From Cymbomonas tetramitiformis (Eukaryota > Chlorophyta > Pyramimonadophyceae > Pyramimonadales > Pyramimonadaceae): a stretch of 64,000 bases of DNA. Shown here one piece after another: positions 9,567-20,900 of this stretch. Every line of letters starts with the position of its first letter. The stretch's first letter is position 1. Both the position numbers and the translations under genes were made by a program. The notes under the pieces were generated by a model. It worked only from the letters and a program-made list of their open reading frames with translations, was not told the DNA's origin and did not search any database. Where the stretch lies: positions 83,057 through 147,056 of the forward strand of contig LGRX02035200.1 in the NCBI GenBank assembly GCA_001247695.2. The letters are read 5' to 3'.

Positions 9567-11639
9567 ATGATATGTCATATGACACGTATGACATGTATGA
9601 CACATATGTCATCGGTCATATCCTTGACAAGTTACAAGGTAAGGTAAGGTAATTTGCTTAGGTCCTAAAACATAACTCTATGACGGTCCAATTTCCCCAG
9701 AAAATCGATACCATTTCTGACCCAGTCCCGTAGACTTCACGGTGCACGCGACTGCGGTCCACAGGCTGTCACCCCACTATTCTGCCACCCCTTCACCCAC
9801 CACCCCTTCGGGTACTTGTAGGCATGCCTTGAGGGATATTTGGCTAGCTCGCACGCCCTTAGACCTCAAGGGAATCTCATAGAACAGGGGATATATATAT
9901 ATATATATGTGCACTGTCACTGTGATACGGAAAAGGCAGGCGTGTCAGGCTGGTAGAGTCTAAAGTCAGATTAAACTGAAAGATAATTGAGTTTAAGCTG
10001 GCGGACGGACCGTGACACACAAGCGGAGCAAACAGCAGGCACTGCAAGTGGCATCTGAGCAGGCGAGGGGTGACACAGGGCACCACAGACCTCCCCCCTT
10101 ATGGGGAGTGAAAGTCAGTGTTCCCATGAGAATCACTTGACAACCGCCCCTCCGTTCAGCCCCCCACCGGCACCAGACCTCTTCCCCCAGATATATGCAT
10201 AACTATTTGCTTTTGCTGAAATTTCGACCTATCTTTAGCTAATCGGCATGCAAATTATCCCAAGGGACCTAATTGACCCCTGCGCACTGAGATATGGCCA
10301 TGGGGCCCTTGGTATAGCTCGCACAATGCAGCGGCTTCACTGCCTACTGTATGCGGTACAGTACAGTACCCCGGAGGTATAGCCAACTCAGAGAAGCGAG
10401 AGAAGGGCCAGAGAAGACTCAGAGAAGGATTCAGTTCAATACCTGCCTGGTAAGGATTTTTTCGACAGTGACTATCGATAGACGATGGCGCCTCGATAGT
10501 CAATATGAAACTTCCTCCGCTCGTCGTCGTGGTCGTCGACATTGATCACGATTTGGCTCTGGCCCACATTTTTTTTAAATTGACCCAATTTTTTTTTTTT
10601 TGAAATTTTTCCTAAAGTCACCTAAATTTTTCCTCCCTTTTTGAAAAGGCCCCTAAAATTTTCCTAAATTTTTTTCAATAATTAGCCGATCTCGCGGGCC
10701 CCATACACGCCCAAACCGGTTCGCTGAGACGCGGAGACGCTTGCCCTAGGCCCCTATTTCTTTTGCAATCACCCAAATTGGCCTAAGAACCTATTTCATA
10801 CTACTTTGTTCAGCTTGGCAACTTATTGGCAACCTTCAGACCTGTAAAACCTATATGAAATATGATCGATAACAGGTTTCAAGACTAATTAAACCGGTTC
10901 TGAGACTACGACACGCAATAGGTTTTGCTTAGGCATCACAATTGAGGTTTGGAGGGGCTACCTTGCTTGTCGGTGCAAGGGCAACAAAGGCAATGCAGGT
11001 GGACAGGGCGCAAGCCTGTTTCACCATCGAAATCCTCTCTGCTACGAGAGATAGGACAGGCATTCCGAATGCTGAGAACTCTCAACGGATGGCCTCACTT
11101 TCACAATTTGACTGCCTTGAAGATACTTGATGAGAAGATCAGAACTTGAATTGCGGTGGTAATGCGGTATCCGTCTGTGTCACGTCTCACGTCGACGTGT
11201 AAAGTATGGGAATGACAGCAGCCATCGCGATCGCGGAGACATATTCGATATCCCGCCCATATTTTTATTCTATTTTTTTACATCTTCTAATCAAATTTTG
11301 ACTTATTTTGAAGAACGCACCCAAATTTTGATCAAATTTTGAAAAATTTTTCAGGCCAAAAACTCGCCCAAATTTTTAATCAAATTTTGAAAAATCCTGG
11401 CCAGTGCCAAATCACGATACAAGCGATGGCAGCCGAGTGTCTCGACGCGAAACCACATATTTCCACAACGAACGCCAACGTCCACATCGTTGAGTTCGTT
11501 TCCAGTCTGATAATTCATATTCACGGTCAAGGTCAACTACTGTACCATACTTACCATACTTGGCAGATATTACTCGTGTTTCTATTTTATCTTACCACCT
11601 CCGCAGTCTTCCTTTTTCCAGCAGACGCACGGTTACCTC
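9567..11639. other. Intergenic, no convincing gene
   Basis: Contains an (AT)n run near 9893-9908, homopolymer-rich stretches at 10565-10680, and an AAATTTTGA-rich tract at 11260-11400 (several copies of ATCAAATTTTGAAAA). A minus-strand open frame starting at 10542 begins with ATG and a Thr-rich stretch and runs 95 codons, but it has no recognisable domain and no supporting splice structure. Confidence 0.4.
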
Positions 11640-12979
11640 ATGGTTAACTCTCGCCAAAAAAGAACCGCAGCCGACGACGACACGAAGTTCCTAAACCCCA
11701 TCAGCCAGCGTTGCGAGCGTTGGGGGCACACCGTGTCTTTCGAAACCGTGCAACATTTTGCCTTTGAGGGCAAAACAGATGGTAGCTTCCGCTTTTGGCT
11801 TCTGTTGCGTCCTGCCCAGGGAAGATATCTTCCGTTGAGCTGGTACGGCCCCAAATCAAATTTCCCTTCGGCCCGCCTTCGGTCCGCCCGGTCCAAACTA
11901 CAAAATCCTCGAAAATTTTAATCTTAAGTATGGGAAAATCCAAAAATCGTAAAATTTTCATCAAAATTTTAGAAGTTTGCGCCAAATTGGTTCGGCCCCA
12001 AAGCAATTTCTCTTTCGGCCCCTCTTCGGCCCGGGCCTCATTTTGGCGACTCGGTTCGGCCCGGGGCCGGCCAATCGGGGTAAGATATCTTTCCTGGTCC
12101 TGCCATTATCGGATGGCCTGTCGCCGTTTTATTGAAAGACGCGCACCAGTCACGTGGAGCAACTGTGAGGTGGCATGTTGGCCATTTCTTCGAACCTGAA
12201 GACGAAGATGATCAACAAGTACTTTGGGGATGGGTACGCGACGAGGACAACAGAAAGAACAACTACGTTTCTGGCGTGAGCATCTTCCCCAACCAGTCGG
12301 CATTCACGAAGGCTGGCTCCCCACGCTTGGGGATCAGGTTTACTGATGGAACGTACGCGAGTTACAGCTTCAAGGAGCTGGAACCTCAACTTGGCCATAC
12401 TGAATTCGTCTTGCTCGACAAAACTAAGGTGCCATGCTCTACACTTCCGGAATACTAAGATGTGACATATTTTTCCGCAGCGCGTTTTAGTGTTTTCACC
12501 ACAACCGTATTGCATGATCTATAGAATTATGATTTGCTAAGCTTTGGCATCATTGCGTGGTACCATGGGGATGTCAGTTGGTAGTGCAGGGTTTGTCGCC
12601 CTTCCAATACCGGAATGAAGTGGCGCAAGCTGAAGCACAGGTGCGCGAAGCTCAGGATCGGATTGCCCAACTGGAACAAGACTTGGCCAAGGTGCGCAAG
12701 GAATTCGCTGCTAGCGAGGAAGAGTTGCGACGAGTTCAGATTAGAGAGACCACCCTCATCGGCCAATTGCGCACTCGTACCACACCAGTGACACCCAGTG
12801 CCCAAACTGGGCATACACTGCATTATTGTACTCAATGTGGGAAATCATCACAGGATGTAGGGTTCCCCGACCAGAGTAGGACGCGCATGACCAACCGATG
12901 CAAGCTGTGTGCCCAAAAGGTGGGGGGGATGGCAAAGGCCGCGTGCACAATCCCCAAAAAACGTAATAGGAATGAGTAG
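11640..12979 (+). pseudogene. Coiled-coil / zinc-ribbon gene interrupted by a MITE
   Basis: Two exons fit. Exon 1 is 11640-12428 (ATG at 11640, donor AAG|GTGCCA) and contains the MITE at 11817-12096. Exon 2 is 12590-12979 (acceptor TGCAG|GG), in matching phase 0. If the MITE plus one 8-bp target copy (288 bp, a multiple of three) is subtracted, an uninterrupted frame of about 296 codons results. With the MITE in place the frame stops at 11921. The exon 1 product is rich in acidic residues and aromatics, with no family I recognise. The exon 2 product starts with a long heptad-rich coiled coil (EAQVREAQDRIAQLEQDLAK) and ends in a CxxC...CxxC zinc-ribbon-like module (CTQC...CKLC) and a basic tail. 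TGTAA follows the stop at 13060. Function is unknown; a DNA- or RNA-associated protein is a guess. It is inactive in this copy unless a downstream start is used (ATG 12132 is in frame). Confidence 0.6.
11817..12096. mobile_element. hAT-like MITE, copy 2, inserted in a coding exon
   Basis: The termini CAGGGAAGATATCTT (11817) and AAGATATCTTTCCTG (ending 12096) are inverted repeats. Identical 8-bp duplications GTCCTGCC flank them (11809-11816 and 12097-12104). The 280-bp body shares the GGCCGGCCC/GGGCCG blocks and CAGG...TCTTACC end of the copy at 3580-3870, in reverse orientation. The exact target duplication and the otherwise continuous coding frame around it point to a fairly recent insertion. 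Confidence 0.88.
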
Positions 12980-12994
12980 GGGACGTGTATTGCC

Positions 12995-13280
12995 GGGTGA
13001 CGGACCCTCTTTGCAGCCGTGACGATGCCATACCCCTCCCGTGACGGCACCTCGTGTGCTGTAACGTCCCAACCCTGAAACATATGCCCACCCTATCACA
13101 AAGGGTGCCCTCCCTTCCCTACCCATCCATGCTAGGGTATGCGCCCCGTGCACCTCACTCACCTCCTAAGGGTGTTCAACATGCCAAAATGACGGGTGAT
13201 AGACCCTCTTTGCAACCGTGACGATGCCATACCCCTCCCGTGACGGCACCTCGTGTGCTGTAAAGTCCTAACCCTGAAAC
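12995..13280. repeat. 87-bp direct repeat pair
   Basis: The segment at 12995-13081 (GGGTGACGGACCCTCTTTGC through CCAACCCTGAAAC) recurs at 13194-13280 with about half a dozen substitutions. The first copy contains the TGTAA that follows the coiled-coil gene, so this is its 3' flank or 3' UTR. No reading frame is conserved between copies. Confidence 0.85.
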
Positions 13281-13382
13281 AGATTTACATCATTAATGGG
13301 CCCACATTATGTATGGTGTACACACTTTATTGTGAAAGGGGTATTTGAGATGTGTGTGCACGTTGCGTATTTTTGAGCACAT

Positions 13383-14190
13383 GAAAGGTGAGAGTGCTAC
13401 CGGTCATATGTCGAAGATTTGGTTTGATTCCATTGTGCATTGAGTTGGAAAAGTCGAACATTAAGCACCTATGGAATGAGCCACCCAGCCCAAAACCCTG
13501 CTCAGCCGCGGTGAACTACGAGAGCTCATGGCGTTTTATGGGTCCATACTACTCAACATATGAAAGCTAAGAGAGGTACCTTTCGCTTGCCGGAGATTTG
13601 GCCTGATTCCGTTAAGTATGGAGTCGGAAACGTGCAATCTTGTGACCCTATGGAATGTGCCACCCAGCCCAAAACCCTGCTCAGCCGCGGTGAACTACGA
13701 GAGCTCATGGCGTTTCATGGGTTCATACTATTCAACATATGAAAGCTAAGAGAGGTACCTTTCGCTTGCCGGAGATTTGGTCCGATTCCGTGAAGTATGG
13801 AGTCGAAAACGTGCAATCTTGTGACCCTATGGAATGAGTCACCCAGCCCAAAACCCTGCTCAGCCGCGGTGAACTACGAGAGCTCATGACGTTTCATGGG
13901 TTCATACTACTCAACATATGAAAGCTAAGAGAGGTACCTTTCGCTTGCCGGAGATTTGGCCCGATTCCGTTAAGTATGGAGTCGAAAACGTGTAATCTTG
14001 TGACCCTATGGAATGAGCCACCCAGCCCAAAACCCTGCTCAGCCGCGGTGAACTACGAGAGCTCATGACGTTTCATGGGTCCATCCTATTCAACATATCA
14101 AAGCTGAGAGGGATAACTTTCGTTTGCCGGAGATTTGGCCCGAATCCGTGAAGTATGGAGTCGGAAACGACCTTATGGAATCAGCCAAAC
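13383..14190. repeat. 179-bp tandem repeat array, about 4.5 copies
   Basis: The start of the unit (GAAAGCTAAGAGAGGTACC) falls at 13562, 13741, 13920 and, diverged, 14099. A more degenerate copy starts at 13383. The spacing is exactly 179 bp each time. The middle copies differ by only a few bases, while the outer ones are more diverged, as expected of an array growing by unequal exchange in its centre. Frames inside are not conserved between units because 179 is not a multiple of three. Confidence 0.92.
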
Positions 14191-15549
14191 ACTTTGCAAG
14201 CACACGGAAGGGCTAGAAGATACGCCTGAAGATATAAAAGAACTCTGGTTACCTTAGCGACGAACGCGAGAATCTTCGACGGACGAAAAGGCTACAATTT
14301 GAGTCCTCGTTTGCCTTGTTCCATTGATTATGCTAGTTGGGAGCAAAGGATGAAATCTAGTTGAACGCGCGCGCGAAGGTGTGGACCGCTTTTGAAGAAA
14401 GCATTAGGCCCGAACATATAAGAACTCACAATATTGTAAAAGTTCGAGTGTATAACAAGGCTCTACATCGATATTTCCGATACGAACCGATACTATCGAT
14501 ATATCGTATTTATCGCCGATTATCGGATTGCAATGTCTAACTATCGATTGTGCAGGTTGTGGTGTTCCATATTGAATTTATAACAAATTGCATATAAATG
14601 TCCAAGTAATCGATTATTTATCGATTGTGCCGATTATCGATACCGTTTTTCGGATATCGGATTGTATCGATACCGAAAAACCAAACCGATATAGAGCCCT
14701 GGTGTATAATAGGTGCAAGGAAGAATCATGTTTGGTAGTCTCGCACGCTGCAGTTGAAAAATCAAGATGATATACAGCAGTCGTAAAGTGCTTCCAGACA
14801 GCGAAAATGCTTTCGGTATGAAGAAAAAGGTGGTGAAATGACGGCCTCATCCGATGACTCATGGCTCTCCTCTGGCTTGCGACCCGTTGGGAGAGTGTCA
14901 CACGACATCGACAGTCGACAGTCGACATCGACAGTCGAGTGTCGAGTGTGAGTGTCGACGACACGCCCGAAGAAGCATGCTGAATTTGCTGATGCTGTTC
15001 TCTCGAGTCTTCTTCGCTCCTCTCTGCACCTCTTCCCAGTAGATCGTTGGGATCTCCCCATCGATCTGGCGGCCCACAGCGTCCGTCGGCCGAAGTTCTT
15101 CTCTGAGTCGCTTCTCTGGCGTTCCTATACAGTACATACCCTCCAAAGTTGGAGGGCAGATCGTCATAGAGATAAAGAGCAGATCAGCAGAGGTAATACG
15201 TATTTTTCAAATCTGCGATTCAAATTTTCAAATCCTTGAGATCAACAGATCAACAGATGATACCAGTTTGAGTTTCGAGGTTGTCGATAACTCGGTATCA
15301 GCATCTGGTCACTCGTCTGTGACTGTTTTTCTCTACTAACCTAGGAAGACACAAGATTGAAGATACATAAACATATATCATTTAAAATCACAATTACTGA
15401 TATCCGAAGCGCGAAAGAAACAGTTGAAACAACAGTCAAAGTCAAAAGTTCCTGTTGACCTGTGTTCCCTCTGTCAAACCTCCCGTACGCCATTTCTTCC
15501 GAAGTGATCAACTGTTGACTACTTGCGCCATACGTATATATTGTCGAGC
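14191..15549. other. Intergenic, no gene; ATCGAT-rich and GTCGAC-rich stretches
   Basis: Around 14466-14690 the sequence is saturated with TATCGAT/ATCGATA words. Around 14904-14964 there is a CGACAGTCGACATCGACAGT-type microrepeat. The 3' part may include the promoter and 5' UTR of the gene starting at 15550. No other ORF is credible. Confidence 0.45.
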
Positions 15550-16681
15550 ATGGCAGCTGTTGAACCCTCACAACTTCTCCCAACCCCCGAGGGCCCAATG
15601 CAAACGACGTTGGTCGCATCCGCCCCTGCAAAAGTTTCTCAATACTATCCCAATCGAAGCGCGGCACTGGGTTCCGATGTCTTGCAATTAGTTTCCGGGA
15701 AGGTGTTCAATCTATCAGAGGCGCACTTAACCCTGTCGAAAGATGAAGACGTCACTATGGAGATATTTACGGCTTGCTTACAAAGGATACGCCAGCTCGA
15801 AGCTCAGGTGTCAACGGCCACGGTTGAAATAGACTCTTGGAAGCGTAAACGGTCAGAAGCAGCAACATCGACAAATGCCTCGAAGCAGCAGAAGCTGGAT
15901 GTAGCGTCTGGAACGAGTGTCAGTAAAAAGCAAGTTGACATGATTCTGAAGAAAGTCGTGACTGGCGCAAAACAAAGCTTGAAGGGTGTGAAATTTTTCC
16001 CTGGTTGGGACTCCACTGCACGGTACGACCCGCACTTGCTGCAATTTCCACTTCACCCGATTTCTGCTGACATCCGCTCCCGTACTCCTTCGCCAGGGAA
16101 GCGAAGGTTTCAGATCTTGTTTCTAAGGCTGAGTTCGAGACCGTATTTAAAGGCGGCAAACTTATTCAGCCAACACCCGAAAACAAACCGAAGTCCCAGG
16201 TACGGTCTTTCTTGGCAAAACACCTTAACCACCTTTGGTATCCTTTCCGGCGAAAGTGCGCTCCGTCTGTAATCGGAACGAGCCCTAGCCTTTGTGATCG
16301 AGGTGTCAGCCTAACCGTTCAGCATACTCTATTCCGAAAATTTCGAATATTCGTACGACTTGTTGTTGTTCACAGCGTGTGCTTTATGGTCAGGTGACAA
16401 TCAAGGAGTACACTGGGGAAGCGATCGTCGAGCTGCTTGGTGCAAGCGCTAAGAATCTCAAAGGCGAGCTCTGGCAAAAGGGAGGAGCCCCTACTCGGGG
16501 TTTCGGATTCTTTGGAGGCGGGGGTGGCTTCTCAAAAGGTAAAAAACTTGGCAGTGTTCCTCTGGACATCACCGTCATGAAGGTCACCTATAGCAACGCA
16601 TCTCAGCAGCTTTCGATTGCACTCTCCGTGACCAACTCAAGTGGCGGCGGAAGTTGTGGTTATGACAGTGACGACTTCTAA
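15550..16681 (+). CDS. Three-exon gene, unknown function, coiled-coil N-terminal half and Gly-rich C-terminus
   Basis: Exons 15550-16022, 16097-16199 and 16394-16681 join in phase (phase 2, then phase 0) with good acceptors (TTCGCCAG, ATGGTCAG) and donors (CG|GTACG, CAG|GTACG). They give 287 residues ending at TAA 16681. ATG 15550 (MAAVEPSQLL) is the first methionine in frame. Residues about 50-100 predict a helix or coiled coil, followed by a basic KRKR stretch that could be a nuclear signal. The third exon encodes a segment containing a short poly-Gly stretch (FGFFGGGGGF) and ends in a Ser/Gly/Asp-rich tail. TGTAA lies at 16867 and 16881, about 190-200 bp past the stop. I recognise no family. 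Some coiled-coil plus Gly-rich proteins of this kind belong to repeats in algal genomes, but I cannot show that here. Confidence 0.6.
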
Positions 16682-17918
16682 ATCCGTGCTCTAAGAGGAT
16701 TGGCCGTCAAAGCCAAAGTGGTTGTTGCAGTAGTGGAAGCGACGTGTTTGGATAACCAGAGAAGCCCACGCATGTCGCGAGGGAGGCCTCATTTGGATTC
16801 GTGAAGTGTTATAACGTGTTTCATGGTGTTGCACCTTGGCAAAGGAGATGCATACGGTATAGTTTTTGTAAGTACATATCTGTAAATATTAATATTTGAA
16901 ATAATTGCGCCGTTCAAACTTGTCATTTATCATGTGTATGTTTGTATAGTTGTGTCTACCATGGGTATACCAAAGTTAATCACAACCTGCAAGAGGACTA
17001 CATCTGTATGATGAAAAACATAACCTACTTCTTTGGAGGGTATGTTGGGGAACTTTTCGTAGCAACTTATGCCTCGAGGGAACTGTCGTTCGACTTTCGA
17101 AATCCACGTACATTTTTCAGTCGGGACATCGGAATGGAGATCCTAACATCAGAACAAAATATGTAATCTACATATAATTCAATGCCCAAAGTTAAACCGG
17201 CGCCCTATCTAGCCGGGCATTCCGATGCAATATATTGCGAGCGGCGATCGCGCCCGCGCCCGCAATTGTAGCGTAATGCGGGTTGCTCCGGGCATCCGCT
17301 TAATTTGGGATTAAAGTTCATAGGCTATAACATACCGTGTTGAGATCTGCTCGGGCAGCCTTCCGGTCCGAGAGTCTCTGTCAGGGCGCTTATCCGATTG
17401 CTATAAGGATGCGTGATAGCGATTGTCCGATTGTGAATGTGTCACAAGCTCACAACAGGCTGTTATATAGCCTTATCCCGTAAGCCTGGCCGTTCGGGCT
17501 ATGCTCTTTGCTTTAGCTTATATTAGGGTGAGTCCGTTCGTTATATATCAATGATATTTAGGGGTCTGCGACGACGAGTCGTAATGCTATTCAACATGAT
17601 GCTGCATTGTTGATATATTCGCATTAGGTCGTGGACCCACTGCACGCCGCATTTGTTCGCAATTGTGGGTTTCGTTAGTCGGTGACGACGACATCCAATT
17701 TTTCGTACAGTCGCACGGTTGTATGTCGCTTCCCTTATCTGGTTGTTGCTGGCATCGTATCAATACGCTCTATTGAGTATACCGAATACGCAACGAACCT
17801 CTGTGTCCGTGAGGGAGTGCAATCTTGCATCACCTGGGATAATAATGCCTGTTACAACCCCATCGGCGAGAGGACCCTTAATAAACATACAACTATCACC
17901 GTTCGGAAAGTCCGCTAA
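16682..17918. other. Convergent intergenic region, no gene seen
   Basis: Lies between the 3' ends of the plus-strand gene at 15550-16681 and the minus-strand gene ending at 17919. TGTAA signals for each side are at 16867/16881 (plus) and 17852-17856 (minus). The open frames are short and unlike any family. Confidence 0.5.
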
Positions 17919-20900
17919 TCATGTAGAGTTTCGATATCGCGCACTATGTTGCATGGCAAGTTTTGGGTTGTTCAGTTGCGTGTTGAATATTGGATTCATC
18001 CGGAAAGCGTTGCCATTGGCGCCCACGGAATCAGACATTATCGTGGGGCTCGGCTGCAGGTTCGGCGGAACATTCGGCTTGCACTCTTTAAGCTGACCAG
18101 TATAAGGGTAAGAGGCGTGGTGAAGATTCCGTCGTACAGCCAAGCTGTTCATATTTTTGGCACTGTGGTCACCACTCCCGCCACGTGCAGTCTTGGAGCA
18201 AAGTTGCCAACCAACAAACATGAAGAACACCGCGTACACCATCAAGGCAGGCCACAGCAAAAGGTGCCCTATCAATTCATGACTATGCTCATTCTCCTCC
18301 TCTTGGCACACCAGGACAATGCCCAGCAGCAGGCTATAATATAGCTGCATTAAGGTGATAGTGGTGAAAACATGAACAACATGTGACGTCTCTGGGTGTA
18401 GACACAGATTCAAGGAGATGGTGACGAAACAGATAGAGGCGCCCAAGACTAGCTGGGCGAGTCTGTGCTCTTGAAGATATAGAAGCACGCTTGTTAGCAG
18501 CAATTTGCGCATCAAATCAACAATCTCATACCACCAGATCTCCACGTGATAGGCTTTGAAGATGAAGCCAGCTCTCATCAGGGCCCGCATCTCTGATCTG
18601 CTCCAACGGCTCATGAGAGAGGACGATGTGTCACTGAGCAATCGTTGGGAATCTAAATCGCTAATTTGGGTCCAGGATATCCACACAGAAAACCGCACAT
18701 CTCCATGACGAGCTGCAAACCAGCGCACTAACTGATCAATCAGCACCTCACGTTCTCCACCAATCAGCACTTCACGTTCCCCACCACTGCTTCCTTTCCT
18801 GCTCCCACCATCATCCACGGAAGCAGCCGTGACAGCATCGAAGGCATTGCCGCTATCAGACATCTCCTGAGAATTAGCACAGGTGTGCCCATCCTGTTGC
18901 TCCGTCTTTACATCCCGAAGGCATCGCTGGGGGCCATCACTGAAACCGGTCTGGCCGGTTGCATTTCGGAAGCTTCCAGAACCTATATTGCTCGCCATTG
19001 CATCTTTCATCTGTAGCAATGCCTCCTCATGAGGGCGGAGTAGCCCTGCTCGACATGCCAGACTGGATAGCTCTTCGACGGTAACCTTTTGCAAGTTAAG
19101 AAGTGGATCGAGGTGTTCCATTGTCGTGCTGCGGGTTGGATCAAGCTTCTCACAGGCGAGGTGGAGGAGCCAAGCTCGACGCTTGATGCGAGCGAGCTGT
19201 GGCACACGATACCAAATCAGAAGGCAGGCAAAGAGTGCTGGAAGGCCGACTGGATACAGTACCACGCCGAGGATAGCGAGGGGCAGGTATTCGCGATGCT
19301 TCCCAACCCAGCACTGCACGTGGAGGTCCACTTCCAAAAAATAGTCGTCGTACACCGCAATGCAGTGAAAGTATGATAGCATTCGCGAGCTGACAGCAAT
19401 GTACGACACGTAGAGCAGAAAAAATACCGTCCGGATGCAGAAATATTTGTAAAAACCTGCGGTCACGCTTAGCGGCCGCAGGTGTGCCCTGCGCCATCGG
19501 ATGAAGTAGCTGATCGCCGCCAGCGTGAACAGGCACACGATTATCGCGAAGGGTACTGCAATGCACAGTGTGTGGATCTGAAAGAAGTCCATGTGCGCAA
19601 GACTGCACCGGATGCTAGCGAGCGTAGGCACATTTGAAATGCGGAAGTTGAAGACCATGAGGAACTGGGTGAAACCGCGGAATGGTTGTGGCCACGAGAC
19701 ATCGTACACAACGCTGAATGACCCCAACACTTGGCTGAAGCTAAAGAGGATGCTGATTAATTGTTGCACATCGGTTGTTGTGTCAGAGTTGACACCCTCA
19801 GAGCCAGTGCTGCTTGCACCTGCCGCCTCTTCACTGGCGTCAGTATTCCCACCATCAGTCCTAGTCACTGCTGTGCCATCCACGTAATCGGCTTTCAACA
19901 CGGTGGCGGCCATGCGCTTGGTCAGAATCTCGTCTCGGGAGCTGGACACTCGGGCGTATGTGCTGCCGGCAGTGGAGCACTCTGAGCCCGGTCTCTGTTG
20001 CCAACCCGTTCCGGTGGGCGTCGGCGGGGCATCATGATTCCTCCCGTCACCATCGGTTTCCTCTGACTTCTCTCCCACAGCCGCAGCATCAGCGTTGCCG
20101 TCTGAATCAACGGCGCCCGTCCACCGTTCATCCATGCGGTGACAATCCCCGTCGGACCAGTCCTCAGAAACAGGAGCACCGTGCGCCGCGTCTTGCGGCG
20201 ACGGATCCTCTGGGACTGATGCACGAGATGAGCGCTGCGCTAGTGCTGCATCGAGTTCATGCTTATTGCCCGGCACGTTAGGCCACTCCGAGTCGTCTTG
20301 TTGGTCTTGCCCCACCCCCGGGCTGTTTGTCCCCCTCCGCCTCACTGCTTGCGTCACTGCCAGAGCCAAGTTCAGATTTGCCTTGAGAAGGCTCTGCATG
20401 CGGGCCGCGCTTCTGCTCCGAGCTTCCCGTGCCACGGAGGCTGCCAGGCTCTTGAGCTGACGCTCTGCGTCATGGTAGAAAGGGCGCTGGAGCCACCCGG
20501 CCGCAATCAGCAGCATCGACAGTACAACCGGCAGCCATGCCAGCGCCGTCACCTGCACGTTCTGGTCCTTGGTGTCGCATTCATGGCAGAGGCCATCACC
20601 TGGCTCAAGCACCCAGCCACGTATGCAGGCCCCACAGAGCACCCCATCGTGGCCAACCTCGCACACGCTGAGCTCACCGTCATCCAGGCTCTCCTCCACC
20701 CATACGGCACTCTGATTGAACGTCAATGAGGCATCGCGGCTGCTGAGAGCAGCCTCCCCCAAACAAACATCAGTGGGGCTGCACTCGTATAACTGCGTGC
20801 GATTGAAGCCATCTCGCCAATAGCCTGGAAGCCCTCGGATCTTCCCGTAACGGCACTCCGCCCCCTCAGGACAAGATGCACATGTCTTGTTGACCAGCCC

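Noticed and set aside
9294..9605. His/Met/Cys/Ser repeat protein on the minus strand
   Set aside because: Translation of the (ACATG)n microsatellite.
11809..12104. The MITE as a spliceable introner-type intron
   Set aside because: The length suits, but no acceptor AG lies at the right border or in its target duplication, so clean splicing of the element is not supported.
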